From Bacilli bacterium (GTDB lineage Bacteria; Bacillota_I; Bacilli_A; RF39; UBA660), in contig CAAGEE010000020.1 in assembly GCA_900768815.1 (NCBI GenBank), positions 1 through 45,143 of the forward strand: a stretch of 45,143 nt of DNA. The letters run 5' to 3'. Below the pieces are notes generated by a model, which did not search any database, had not been told where the DNA came from, and saw only the letters and a program-made list of their open reading frames with translations. Numbering within the stretch: position 1 is the first letter of the stretch; every line of letters begins with the position of its first letter. Of this stretch, positions 1 through 8,536 are shown one piece after another. Made by a program: the position numbers and the translations under genes.

Positions 1-70
1 ATCCCGAACACAGAAGTTAAGCCACTTAACGCCGACGATAGTGAATGCGAAAATAGGAAGTTGCCAAGAA
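1..70 (+). rRNA. rrf: 5S ribosomal RNA, 3' part (5' end outside the window)
   Basis: The window opens inside a 5S rRNA. The stretch CCGAACACAGAAGTTAAGC is the near-universal 5S loop B/helix III region, and the sequence closes with TAGGAAGTTGCCAAG, the usual 3' end of Firmicutes 5S genes. About the first 45 bases lie outside the window. It probably closes an rRNA operon transcribed rightward, ahead of a terminator at 93-119. Confidence 0.93.
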
Positions 71-92
71 TTTTTTTTGTGTAAAAAAAGCT

Positions 93-119
93 ACTACTAC
101 CCAAATAATAGTAGTTTTT
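93..119 (+). terminator. Rho-independent terminator of the rRNA operon
   Basis: ACTACTA (93-99) pairs with TAGTAGT (109-115) around a 9-base loop and is followed by a T run. A T8 run at 71-78 also directly follows the 5S gene. Confidence 0.7.
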
Positions 120-175
120 CTTATACAAAAACTCCTATTCCTTCCCATACTACATATACTTGAATAGGTGATATC

Positions 176-874
176 ATGCTAAAAAGAAAAATAAAAACAA
201 TAATAATTATAACTATAATTGTTCTATTATCATCACTTGACTTAATATCAGCTAAAAATCTTTCTCTGCTAGGCGTTGTCATAACAATAGATCCTGGTCA
301 TGGTGGAAGGGACCCAGGTACTATGTATAACTCAATCAAAGAAAAAGACTTAAATCTAGAAATATCAAAAGCATTAGAAAAAGAACTGACTAAAAATGGA
401 GCAATTGTCTATATGATTAGAACTTCAGACATTGATTTGTCGTCAATCTATGACTCTAAAAAGAAAAGAGGAGACTTATATAGACGTCTTTTAAAAATAA
501 AAGAAAACAAAAGTGATCTATATCTGTCTATACACATAAACTGGTACCAAAGCTCTGCTCATAAAGGTGCTGAAGTTTTGTATAATTCCATTAATAAAAA
601 TAACAAACTCCTAGCCGAAGCCATAATGTATGAATTTAAAACTAATCAGAAAAGTAAAAGAGAAATAAAAAAGACCAATTTATATATGTATAAAAACATA
701 ACTACACCAGGTGTCTTAATAGAAACAGGTTATTTATCTAACCCAACCGAACGAAGACTCTTACAATCTTCAAGTTATCAAAAAGAATTAGCTAAGTCCA
801 TAACAAAAGGTGTAAAAAACTACTTAAAAACCCTAAATAAAGAATCAGCTCTAGATACTAACTTATCATTTTAA
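176..874 (+). CDS. N-acetylmuramoyl-L-alanine amidase, CwlD-like (Amidase_3)
   Basis: A zinc amidase that cleaves the bond between N-acetylmuramic acid and the stem peptide of peptidoglycan. The protein has 232 residues. A hydrophobic N-terminal segment (about residues 6-25) acts as a signal peptide or membrane anchor. The Amidase_3 metal and catalytic residues are all visible: H42 in DPGHGG, E62 in KDLNLE, H120 in LSIHIN and the catalytic E183 in LIETGYLSN. The ATG is preceded by AGGTGAT at a suitable distance. It has no binding repeats, unlike the LysM-bearing amidase interrupted at 16.7/26.7 kb. It stands alone between the rRNA terminator and the type VII cluster. The length matches the spore-cortex amidase CwlD, but nothing else here proves that the organism sporulates. 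Confidence 0.88.
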   Translation: MLKRKIKTIIIITIIVLLSSLDLISAKNLSLLGVVITIDPGHGGRDPGTMYNSIKEKDLNLEISKALEKELTKNGAIVYMIRTSDIDLSSIYDSKKKRGDLYRRLLKIKENKSDLYLSIHINWYQSSAHKGAEVLYNSINKNNKLLAEAIMYEFKTNQKSKREIKKTNLYMYKNITTPGVLIETGYLSNPTERRLLQSSSYQKELAKSITKGVKNYLKTLNKESALDTNLSF

Positions 875-968
875 TATCAATATTCCAATTTATAAAATTA
901 TCAAACAAGTAACAATCAAAAAAATAAAAACTAAATCTCTCTTTTCGACGTAAAAAGATTTTTATCTA

Positions 969-997
969 TTGTAAAACCCTAGAAAAAAAGCTATAAT
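969..997 (+). promoter_or_regulatory. Promoter of the essC cluster
   Basis: A -35 box TTGTAA (969-974) and a -10 box TATAAT (992-997) are separated by exactly 17 bases, about 35 bases ahead of the GTG start of essC. Confidence 0.6.
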
Positions 998-1031
998 TAT
1001 CATAGAATAGAATAATAAAGGGTGATTTCTA

Positions 1032-4000
1032 GTGATAGTTAGACTAATTAAGAAAACTAAAATATACAACTTTACATTACCAACTAAAATAGCTGGAAAC
1101 TACTGGATAACTGATAATGACTATCTAGGAAACACTAGAAACCTAATTAACGTTGAAGAATTTGATGGTCACTGGAAAATTAAGAGTGACTTTGAAACTA
1201 AAATAATGTTAGGGGAAAATGAAATAGAATCAGCTATCTTAAGTGAGTACAGCCTTTTCTTCTTAAAAATAAATACTGATAATGAATATGTAATTTTATA
1301 CTGTTCACCATCTATAGAACCAAATATTAATAGGTTACATATTAGAGGAGATTGTGAAATTACAATTGGTAATGATCCTCAAGCAACTATTTGCTATAAT
1401 TACCCACTGGTTTCAAGACAACAAGCTAGACTGATTTATAATAAAGGAATTTGGGTAGTACAAGATTTAAATAGTAAATATGGAACTTATGCCAATAATG
1501 TAGCAATATCTTCTAAACAACTAGAATATGGTGACATAGTTTTTATAATGGGATTAAAAATAATAGTTCTAAAAGACTCCATAATTATTAACAGAATAAG
1601 TAATATCGTAAATTATGACCAAAGACTATTAGAACCAGCTAATCCGTGGATTCAAAATCAAACAGAAAAGGATAATCCCGATGAAGAAAATGTTGAATTC
1701 TATAAAGAAGATGATTACTTTTATCGTGCACCAAGATTCAAAACTAAAATAGAACCAATAAATGTTACTATTGATAGTCCTCCAGGAAAACATGAGGAAG
1801 ATAAAACCCCTTTAATTTATACAGTAGGTCCAATGCTTACAATGTCAATGATGTCGGCAACCACTGGTATAACAGCTTTACAAGGTTTAGCAGATGGTTC
1901 AAAAGACTTTAAGGCAGTCGCTCCATCATTAATAACAACAGGTGTAATGTTATCTACTATGATTTTATGGCCAAGTCTAACAAAGATGTATCAAAAGAAA
2001 CAAAATCGTAAAAAAGAACAGATGCGTCAAGAAATGTACACAAAATACGTAGAATCAAAACGTGCAGAAATTCAAAACGCTATGAAAGTTCAGCGTCAAA
2101 TACTAATTGATAACTATCTTCCTTTACAAGAAACGAAAGAAATAATTTATGGCAAAAAGAGAAATTTATGGGAAAGAGAAATTGATCAATCAGATTTTCT
2201 AGATTTACGTCTTGGAATAGGTACAACAGAGCTTGCTGGTTCAATTGGTTTTCCACAAGAACATTTTTCCCTAGATTCAGATAACTTACTTCAAGAAGTA
2301 TATAAACTAGGGGCAGAATCAAGAATGCTTGAAAATGTACCAATATCCACATCTTTTGTGGAAAAAAATATTACTGCAATTATTGGTAATGCCGAAATAA
2401 AACAATCATTTATTGAAGGTTTAATTCTACAAATGATTACTTACCATAGTTATGAGGATTTAAAAATAGTTCTTCTAACAAATGAAAAGAACTCAAGTAA
2501 ATGGGAATATTTAAAAATATGTCCGCATTGTTGGAGTAACGATCGAACAATTAGATACTATGCAACTAATCTAGATGAAGCTAAAGAAATTTCCCTTACT
2601 CTAGAACAAGAAGTTCAAGCTAGAAAGTACAAAGATGTTAATGGAACTAGAGAATTAAATAGTGCGGATTATAAAAAATATAAACCATATTATGTAATTA
2701 TAACTGATGACTATAAAACAGTTCGTGATGTGGAACTTTTAAAAGACGTTGCCGAAATGCAAATAAATGTTGGCTTTAGCTTAATTGTCATAAGTCCAAG
2801 ATTAGTAAATTTACCAAACGAATGTAAAACATTCATAAGTGTTGGTGATAAAAAGTCTGGAATTTTTGAAAATGAATTGGTATCTAACAAGCAAAAAGAA
2901 TTTGATGCAGATGTTGATTCAACACTAAATATGTATGATTGTTGTAAACGTCTAGCCAATATTCCAATAGATATCGCTAAAGCTAATCAAACTTTACCAC
3001 TAAGTCTAACATTCTTAGAAATGTACAATATTGGTATGGTAGAACAATTAAATGTTCTAAACAGATGGAAATCAAATGATCCTACTAAAACTCTTCAAAC
3101 AGCAGTTGGAGTAGATAAATCTGGAGAATTATTTAAATTAGACTTACATGAAAAAGCTCATGGACCACATGGCCTAATTGCTGGTATGACTGGTTCTGGT
3201 AAATCAGAATTCATTATTACTTATATTTTATCAATGGCACTAAACTATCATCCATACGAAGTATCATTCGTTCTTATCGATTATAAAGGTGGAGGTCTAG
3301 CTGGAGTTTTCCAAAATAAAGAAACAGGTATGAAACTACCTCATTTAGCTGGAACAATTACCAACTTAGACACTGTTGAAATGAACAGATCTTTAGCGTC
3401 TATTCAAAGTGAACTGCGTAAACGTCAAAGGATGTTTAATGAAGCTAGAGATAAATTGGATGAAAGTACAATTGATATTTATAAATATCAAGCTCTTTAC
3501 AGAAAAGGTCTAGTAGAGCGTCCAATATCTCACTTATTTATTATTTCTGATGAGTTTGCTGAGTTAAAAGACCAACGACCTGAATTCATGGAACAATTGA
3601 TTTCAACAGCTCGTATCGGTCGTTCCCTAGGAGTCCATCTTATTCTAGCAACTCAAAAACCAGCTGGAGTAGTCAATGATCAAATCTGGTCAAACTCTAA
3701 ATTCCGTGTCTGCTTAAAAGTACAAGATAAATCTGATAGTATGGACATGATTAAATGTCCTGATGCTGCCTCTTTAAAGAATGCTGGTCGTTTCTTCTTA
3801 CAAGTAGGATATAATGAACTATTTGCTGAAGGTCAAGCTGCTTGGGCAGGAGCTCAATACTATCCAGCTGAAAAGAGAAAGAAAAAAGTCGATCAAAGTA
3901 TCACCTTCATTGATGATACTGGTAATACAATAAAAAGTCTTGATAATAAACAGAATGAAGTACAAGTAGCCTCAAAAGGTGAAGAAATTACTAATATAAT

Positions 4001-5606
4001 CAAATACATAGTAGAAGAAGCTCGTCAAGAATCAGTTTCTATTCCACAACTATGGCTAGATAGAATTCCAAATTACATATATGTTGAAGATTTAAAATTA
4101 AAGTACTCTTATCAAATAAAAACCAATAATATTAACCCAATTATTGGTGAGTATGATGATCCAGATAATCAAAGACAAAACGTTTTAACTTTACCATTGT
4201 CCTCAGAAGGAAACGCTATCGTCTTTGGTTCAGCAGGTTCTGGAAAAGAATTAATGTTATCTACAATTATTTATTCAGCAATTACAACTCATGATTCAAG
4301 GGAAGTTAACTTCTATTTATTAGATTTTGGTGCTGAAACATTAACTATGTTTAGAAATGCTCCTCATGTTGGAGAAGTATTATTATCATCTGATTCTGAA
4401 AAGATTTCTAACCTATTTAAAATGATTCTTCAAATAATGGATGAAAGAAAGAAAATATTTGTTGACTACAATGGTTCATATGATTTCTATATTAATCATG
4501 GTGGTAAACAGTTGCCATTAATGGTAATAGTTATAAATAATATTGAAGGTTTCTTAGAAATATATCCTGATTATGAAGAAGTTCTAGGTCAAATCACAAG
4601 AGAATGTCTAAAATATGGAATTGTTTTCGTACTAAGTACCAATGGTCCAAACACTATTAGATATCGTCTACGTCAAAACTTCTCTCAAAATGTTGTTCTT
4701 CAATTTAATGATCCATCAGATTACTCAAGTGTATTACCTGGTGTACGAAAAAAAGAACCATCTAAAGGTTTTGGACGTGGTTTAATAAACTTAGATGGAA
4801 TTTATGAGTTCCAAACAGCTTATCCATTTAAAGAAGAAAAAATGGTTGATTATGTAAAAGTCATTTGTAATAAACTAAATCAAATTTGTGAATACAAAGC
4901 TAAGAAAATACCAATCTTACCAGAAACTGTTAAAGTTGATGATATAATTTCTTCTCTACGTGGAATATTATCAATACCAGTTGGTATCGAAAAAGAAACT
5001 CTAGAAATTTCTACAATTTCTTTAAAAAATCCAATCTACAATATCACAGGTGAAGATATAACCTCACTTCAACCATTTATAACAGGTCTAACCAAAATGA
5101 TGACTAAGATTCAAAACAGTAAATGTATTTTACTAGATACTCTAAGTATTCTAAGTGATAATCCACCTACAGATGTTGAATATGATAGTGGAAACTGTAT
5201 AGTTGGAATAGATAAAGTAATGGAACTAATCTCCGAAAAGCAAACTGCTACAGATGAAAATCCAGCAATTATCATGATAACTGGTATAAGTACTTTACTA
5301 GCCAAGCTAGATGCTGTCAAAAAAGGTAGTTTTACAACGGCTATCTCCGAAGCTTCAAAACTATCAACTGTTAAATTTATCTTTGTTGAAACTATTGATA
5401 ATATTAAATCTCTAAATTATGAAGCTTGGTATAAAGCTAATACTGATTTATCTGAAGGTATCTGGGCAGGTAATGGTCTTGGTAACCAATTTACTTTAAA
5501 AGTAACAACAAATTCTCGTCAATTAAGAACAGAATTAGAGCCAAACTTTGGTTATACTATTGCTAAAGGAAAAGCAACAGTTGTTAAATTGTTAGAAGAA
5601 GAGTAG
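1032..5606 (+). CDS. essC: Type VII secretion system ATPase EssC/YukB (FtsK/SpoIIIE family)
   Basis: The membrane motor of Firmicutes type VII (ESX/WXG100) secretion, 1524 residues, the usual EssC size. The N-terminal ~190 residues are FHA-like, with a recognisable second FHA domain (SRQQARL, then DLNSKYGTYAN). Two membrane segments lie at about residues 260-286 and 296-320. The first ATPase domain has an intact Walker A (GMTGSGKS, about 718-725) and Walker B (LFIISDEF, about 840), plus ATQKPAG. The second has GSAGSGKE near residue 1070 but a weakened Walker B (VIVINNIE). The third, C-terminal domain has no recognisable Walker A. The start is GTG, with GGGTGA upstream. It heads a four-gene run with tight spacing. 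No esxA, esaA, essA or essB homologue is seen in the window. Confidence 0.93.
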   Translation: MIVRLIKKTKIYNFTLPTKIAGNYWITDNDYLGNTRNLINVEEFDGHWKIKSDFETKIMLGENEIESAILSEYSLFFLKINTDNEYVILYCSPSIEPNINRLHIRGDCEITIGNDPQATICYNYPLVSRQQARLIYNKGIWVVQDLNSKYGTYANNVAISSKQLEYGDIVFIMGLKIIVLKDSIIINRISNIVNYDQRLLEPANPWIQNQTEKDNPDEENVEFYKEDDYFYRAPRFKTKIEPINVTIDSPPGKHEEDKTPLIYTVGPMLTMSMMSATTGITALQGLADGSKDFKAVAPSLITTGVMLSTMILWPSLTKMYQKKQNRKKEQMRQEMYTKYVESKRAEIQNAMKVQRQILIDNYLPLQETKEIIYGKKRNLWEREIDQSDFLDLRLGIGTTELAGSIGFPQEHFSLDSDNLLQEVYKLGAESRMLENVPISTSFVEKNITAIIGNAEIKQSFIEGLILQMITYHSYEDLKIVLLTNEKNSSKWEYLKICPHCWSNDRTIRYYATNLDEAKEISLTLEQEVQARKYKDVNGTRELNSADYKKYKPYYVIITDDYKTVRDVELLKDVAEMQINVGFSLIVISPRLVNLPNECKTFISVGDKKSGIFENELVSNKQKEFDADVDSTLNMYDCCKRLANIPIDIAKANQTLPLSLTFLEMYNIGMVEQLNVLNRWKSNDPTKTLQTAVGVDKSGELFKLDLHEKAHGPHGLIAGMTGSGKSEFIITYILSMALNYHPYEVSFVLIDYKGGGLAGVFQNKETGMKLPHLAGTITNLDTVEMNRSLASIQSELRKRQRMFNEARDKLDESTIDIYKYQALYRKGLVERPISHLFIISDEFAELKDQRPEFMEQLISTARIGRSLGVHLILATQKPAGVVNDQIWSNSKFRVCLKVQDKSDSMDMIKCPDAASLKNAGRFFLQVGYNELFAEGQAAWAGAQYYPAEKRKKKVDQSITFIDDTGNTIKSLDNKQNEVQVASKGEEITNIIKYIVEEARQESVSIPQLWLDRIPNYIYVEDLKLKYSYQIKTNNINPIIGEYDDPDNQRQNVLTLPLSSEGNAIVFGSAGSGKELMLSTIIYSAITTHDSREVNFYLLDFGAETLTMFRNAPHVGEVLLSSDSEKISNLFKMILQIMDERKKIFVDYNGSYDFYINHGGKQLPLMVIVINNIEGFLEIYPDYEEVLGQITRECLKYGIVFVLSTNGPNTIRYRLRQNFSQNVVLQFNDPSDYSSVLPGVRKKEPSKGFGRGLINLDGIYEFQTAYPFKEEKMVDYVKVICNKLNQICEYKAKKIPILPETVKVDDIISSLRGILSIPVGIEKETLEISTISLKNPIYNITGEDITSLQPFITGLTKMMTKIQNSKCILLDTLSILSDNPPTDVEYDSGNCIVGIDKVMELISEKQTATDENPAIIMITGISTLLAKLDAVKKGSFTTAISEASKLSTVKFIFVETIDNIKSLNYEAWYKANTDLSEGIWAGNGLGNQFTLKVTTNSRQLRTELEPNFGYTIAKGKATVVKLLEEE

Positions 5607-5615
5607 GAGGTACTT

Positions 5616-5873
5616 ATGAATAGAAATAAAATATTAATATGTTTATATATTCCTCTAATTGAAAAGTCTTATGACTTATTCATACCTATTAATAAAAAGA
5701 TTGGTACTATAAAAAGACTAATTGAAGAGGGACTAAGTGAAATAACAGAAAATGACTACATCATAAGTCCTGAAACTAATTTCTATAGTAAAGATACAGG
5801 TCAAGTATACGATGTAAATCAAACAGTAAAAGATACAGATTTAAAAAATGGTTCAAGAATAATTCTTGTATAG
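5616..5873 (+). CDS. YukD/EsaB-like ubiquitin-fold protein of type VII secretion
   Basis: A small 85-residue protein with the beta-rich pattern and length of YukD/EsaB: an N-terminal hairpin (KILICLYIPL, then YDLFIPIN), a helix (KRLIEEGL) and a C-terminal strand ending RIILV. EsaB is a cytoplasmic accessory or regulator of T7SSb. It starts 9 bases after essC behind an AGGAGG site and is followed 9 bases later by another AGGAGG-preceded gene, so it is in the operon. Assignment rests on fold pattern plus position next to essC, which is the normal arrangement. Confidence 0.8.
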   Translation: MNRNKILICLYIPLIEKSYDLFIPINKKIGTIKRLIEEGLSEITENDYIISPETNFYSKDTGQVYDVNQTVKDTDLKNGSRIILV

Positions 5874-5882
5874 GAGGTACTT

Positions 5883-6086
5883 ATGTCTGAATATGAACAA
5901 TATGTAGACTCTATCAATAAAATTTATGGCTACTTAGAAGTTATGAAAACAGTCTGGACAGATCAAGATAATTTAAGTTATTTAGAAAATCTAGAAACTT
6001 ATAAACAGATTGTAATAAACAACGCCAATTTATTTGATCCTAATAAAAAAGTCCAAAAAAGAATGGAGGAGTTAGGTAATGAATAA
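5883..6086 (+). CDS. Small helical protein of the type VII cluster, possible short WXG100-like protein
   Basis: 67 residues, predicted to form two helices with a single tryptophan at the turn (VWTDQDN, W25). That resembles the W-x-G turn of ESAT-6/WXG100 proteins, with D in place of G, but the protein is clearly shorter than the usual ~97 residues. It follows the YukD-like gene by 9 bases behind an AGGAGG site and its end overlaps the next start by 8 bases, so it is co-expressed with essC. Being an Esx-type substrate or a substrate partner is inference. No family is recognised with certainty. Confidence 0.6.
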   Translation: MSEYEQYVDSINKIYGYLEVMKTVWTDQDNLSYLENLETYKQIVINNANLFDPNKKVQKRMEELGNE

Positions 6087-6291
6087 TGAATCTATCGGTG
6101 TTGATCAAATTGCTAACGAACTAAGAAAAAATGCCAATATAGTTAGAAATCTAATTCAAGGTAAAGATGCTCCACAATTAGTAGAATTTGTCGATGCTGT
6201 TGAAGACTATGCCAAGTATATTGATAGTATCCTAGAACTAGAAGATGCCGCTAATAGAGCGCTTCAAGGATTAATAGATTTAAAAAAATAG
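6079..6291 (+). CDS. Small helical protein of the type VII cluster
   Basis: 70 residues, nearly all predicted helix, with heptad-like hydrophobic spacing (IANELRKNANIVRNLI, then VEDYAKYIDSILELEDAANRAL). It has no W-x-G, no signal and no membrane segment. It overlaps the preceding 67-residue gene by 8 bases, with GGAGG inside that gene as its ribosome site, which suggests coupled translation and fixed stoichiometry. It may be the partner of the preceding protein, comparable to the small alpha-helical chaperones of type VII substrates. This is inferred from context only. Confidence 0.6.
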   Translation: MNNESIGVDQIANELRKNANIVRNLIQGKDAPQLVEFVDAVEDYAKYIDSILELEDAANRALQGLIDLKK

Positions 6292-6317
6292 AGCTTTCAC
6301 TATGAAAGCTCTTTTAT
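6291..6317. terminator. Bidirectional terminator
   Basis: GAGCTTTC (6291-6298) pairs with GAAAGCTC (6304-6311), with A6 before it and T4 after it. It ends the type VII operon and overlaps the stop codon of the convergent minus-strand gene. Confidence 0.85.
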
Positions 6318-7370
6318 ATACTTATTCAATGTAACTTTAGGAAAATAATACTTTAAGATATTAGCATAATCACATCCATTTTTTGCAATCTCATTAGCAC
6401 CAAATATACTAAGTCCCAAAAAATTTCCATAACCTCTACTAATAAATCTAATATAGTCCTTATTAACAATAATATTAATTGCTCTAGACTTCAAATTAAG
6501 TAATTTAATAATATCTTTTCCTATATAAATACTATCATCTATTCTTAACTTATTAATAAGACCATTACTATCTACATCAATTGCTTCTATATTACTTTCT
6601 TCACTAATATTACTTCTTAATATCTTACTAATATTCAAATAATTATAATCTCTAATATTAACATAATTAGGAGAAGCCAAATCCCAAGTACTAGAAACAC
6701 TAGTTAAGTATGGATATTTTTCATCGTCTAATGTCTTACCATAATTAGAAAAGTGAACAAAAGGAAGTATATAATACTGATTATATGTTAAAAATAAACA
6801 ATCAGTATCATCAACTACATCTTTTAGAAGTGTTTCATTCTCCTCATAATTACTAAACCAAGAAAGCTTATAATAGGATAAAGGTCTATAATTAACAAAG
6901 TCATTAAAAGCCATAATAGCTCTTTTTTCACTCATCTCCTTATATGCATAAGTCCTATACAAAATACATATAGCTTTCAAAGTCTCCTTCTCTAATCCAG
7001 TGTAATAAATACCCGCCAAACACCCCATCAAATACTCTTTTAAAGTAACTTCTATGGTAGCCATATTTTCTAATTTTATAGTAACCATATAATAATCATT
7101 AGCGTAATATAAATTCTCTTTTAAAACCTCAATCTCATTATTATTTCTACTTATATCCAAGCTTTTAACAACAATACCATCTATAACTAGATATACTTTA
7201 CTTCCATTATAATTAATTCCATTATTTAAAACAAAATTTCTAGTTCTCCTAGTAAGTTCTTTATCTGAAGAATTAAATCCTATCTCTTTAGAAAATTCAT
7301 AATTCATAGTTAAATATAAGTATAAAACATCTTCATTTCCATTATTCCTAACTTCATATTTATAAAACAT
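6300..7370 (-). CDS. SpoIID/LytB-family protein, probably catalytically altered
   Basis: 356 residues. The family signatures are present: VTLKEYLMGCLAG followed by ETLKAICILYRTYA (the EYL...G...ALKAQAVAARTYA block) and, near the C-terminus, SRGYGNFLGLSIFGANEIAKNG (the GRGYGHGVGMSQWGA block). SpoIID is a lytic transglycosylase that degrades peptidoglycan. Its catalytic glutamate lies in the GEMP-type motif after EYL, and here that position reads AGIYYTG without a glutamate. The GHG of the C-terminal block is also GNF. There is no signal peptide or N-terminal membrane segment. It may therefore bind glycan without cutting it, or have another role. It is convergent with the type VII operon and shares its terminator. 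Confidence 0.75.
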   Translation of the reverse strand: MFYKYEVRNNGNEDVLYLYLTMNYEFSKEIGFNSSDKELTRRTRNFVLNNGINYNGSKVYLVIDGIVVKSLDISRNNNEIEVLKENLYYANDYYMVTIKLENMATIEVTLKEYLMGCLAGIYYTGLEKETLKAICILYRTYAYKEMSEKRAIMAFNDFVNYRPLSYYKLSWFSNYEENETLLKDVVDDTDCLFLTYNQYYILPFVHFSNYGKTLDDEKYPYLTSVSSTWDLASPNYVNIRDYNYLNISKILRSNISEESNIEAIDVDSNGLINKLRIDDSIYIGKDIIKLLNLKSRAINIIVNKDYIRFISRGYGNFLGLSIFGANEIAKNGCDYANILKYYFPKVTLNKYIKELS

Positions 7371-7414
7371 AATATCACCTAAAATTAGTATGTAATTAAT
7401 ACGTCTAAATATAC

Positions 7415-7455
7415 AAAAAAGAACTTAAAATTCAAAATATTTAAGTTCTTTTTTC
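7415..7455. terminator. Terminator overlapping the end of the phospholipase-like gene
   Basis: A long inverted repeat: AAAAAAGAACTTAAA (7415-7429) pairs with TTTAAGTTCTTTTTT (7440-7454). It acts on either strand and contains the last codons and stop of the minus-strand gene. Confidence 0.75.
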
Positions 7456-8396
7456 TTATTACAATCAATCCCTGTAACATAACTAATATTAGTAAATACT
7501 TTATCTAATTCAATATCTTTACCTTCTAAGTAATCAAAACTAGCGCATATCATTACTTTCGCAAGTTTAAGTGATTTTAAATACAAATCTAAAAAGCTCT
7601 CTGTACTAGACATGCTATAAGTAGTTGGATTTCTCCACAATTTATGATTTTCATTTAAGTAGTTATGTCTATCTTCTAATGGATAATGATAACTAATAGC
7701 TTCAAATCTAAATGTTTTTTTACTAGTAAATGTATCAACCAACATATAAAAGAATTTTTTTATTCCAACAGGATCATATCTAAATAATCTAATTGCCATT
7801 TTCATCTGTTTTAGTGACTTATAATATATCTTATCCATATTTTTAATATTAAAGGTCTCCTCAAATGTTTTATTTATAGTATCTCCAAGCTTATTAGAAA
7901 ATCTTCTCGTATCAAAACAAAATTTATCTATTCTAAATTTATATGGATTAATATCTTCTCTTCTTTTTATCATATCATTATCTAAAAAAGATTCCATAAA
8001 TGTATGTACATTATTATATTTATAGGTATTTTTATTTTTCTTATCAAAACATCCAGTCTTATAAAATATATATGGATGTATAGTTGAATCTAATACATAG
8101 TGACAAATCGAACCAACAAGAAAAGAATCTACATCACTATCTTTACCATAGTCATTTTCTTTTATGTAATTTATCAAATTAACAAAAAACTCTTGTGTTT
8201 GATTCTCATGAAAATACTTTTGAAATTTTCTTACTTTTTTTCCTGGTAACAGACTAAAAAGATTGTAAAACATTAATGAATCAGTACTTTGACCAAACAT
8301 TTTTAGCCTGTTAATATCCAATCTTTTCTTTATTGTACTAGGTAATATATCGTAAACATCCTGTGCAAAATAACTATGTACAACAGTCGCTGGCAT
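7425..8396 (-). CDS. Zinc-dependent phospholipase C-like protein
   Basis: 323 residues that fit the zinc-dependent phospholipase C family (PF00882 type). The N-terminus MPATVVHSYFAQDV carries the early His. GSICHYVLDSTIHPY carries the central H...D...H cluster, and HTFMESFLDNDM gives a further H...E pair. No signal peptide is visible, so a secreted toxin is unlikely. Family members of this kind are widespread in gut Firmicutes and have no assigned substrate. The start ATG lies behind GGGAGG. The gene follows the divergent promoter region shared with the AbiD/F-like gene. Confidence 0.78.
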   Translation of the reverse strand: MPATVVHSYFAQDVYDILPSTIKKRLDINRLKMFGQSTDSLMFYNLFSLLPGKKVRKFQKYFHENQTQEFFVNLINYIKENDYGKDSDVDSFLVGSICHYVLDSTIHPYIFYKTGCFDKKNKNTYKYNNVHTFMESFLDNDMIKRREDINPYKFRIDKFCFDTRRFSNKLGDTINKTFEETFNIKNMDKIYYKSLKQMKMAIRLFRYDPVGIKKFFYMLVDTFTSKKTFRFEAISYHYPLEDRHNYLNENHKLWRNPTTYSMSSTESFLDLYLKSLKLAKVMICASFDYLEGKDIELDKVFTNISYVTGIDCNKKKELKYFEF

Positions 8397-8510
8397 AACT
8401 GAACCCTCCCAAACATATAAAATATTATAACTTCCCTGATAAAACTTGTAATTATTATATCATAATTTTTTAAATTTTCATATTTTTACCATACTTTCTA
8501 AAGAATGTTA

Positions 8511-8519
8511 TGATATAAT
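8511..8519 (+). promoter_or_regulatory. Extended -10 promoter of the AbiD/F-htrA pair
   Basis: TGATATAAT (8511-8519) is an extended -10 (TG-n-TATAAT) 17 bases before the start codon, leaving a very short 5' leader with AGGTGA. No good -35 is seen. Confidence 0.55.
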
Positions 8520-8536
8520 TTATACTAGGTGAGATT

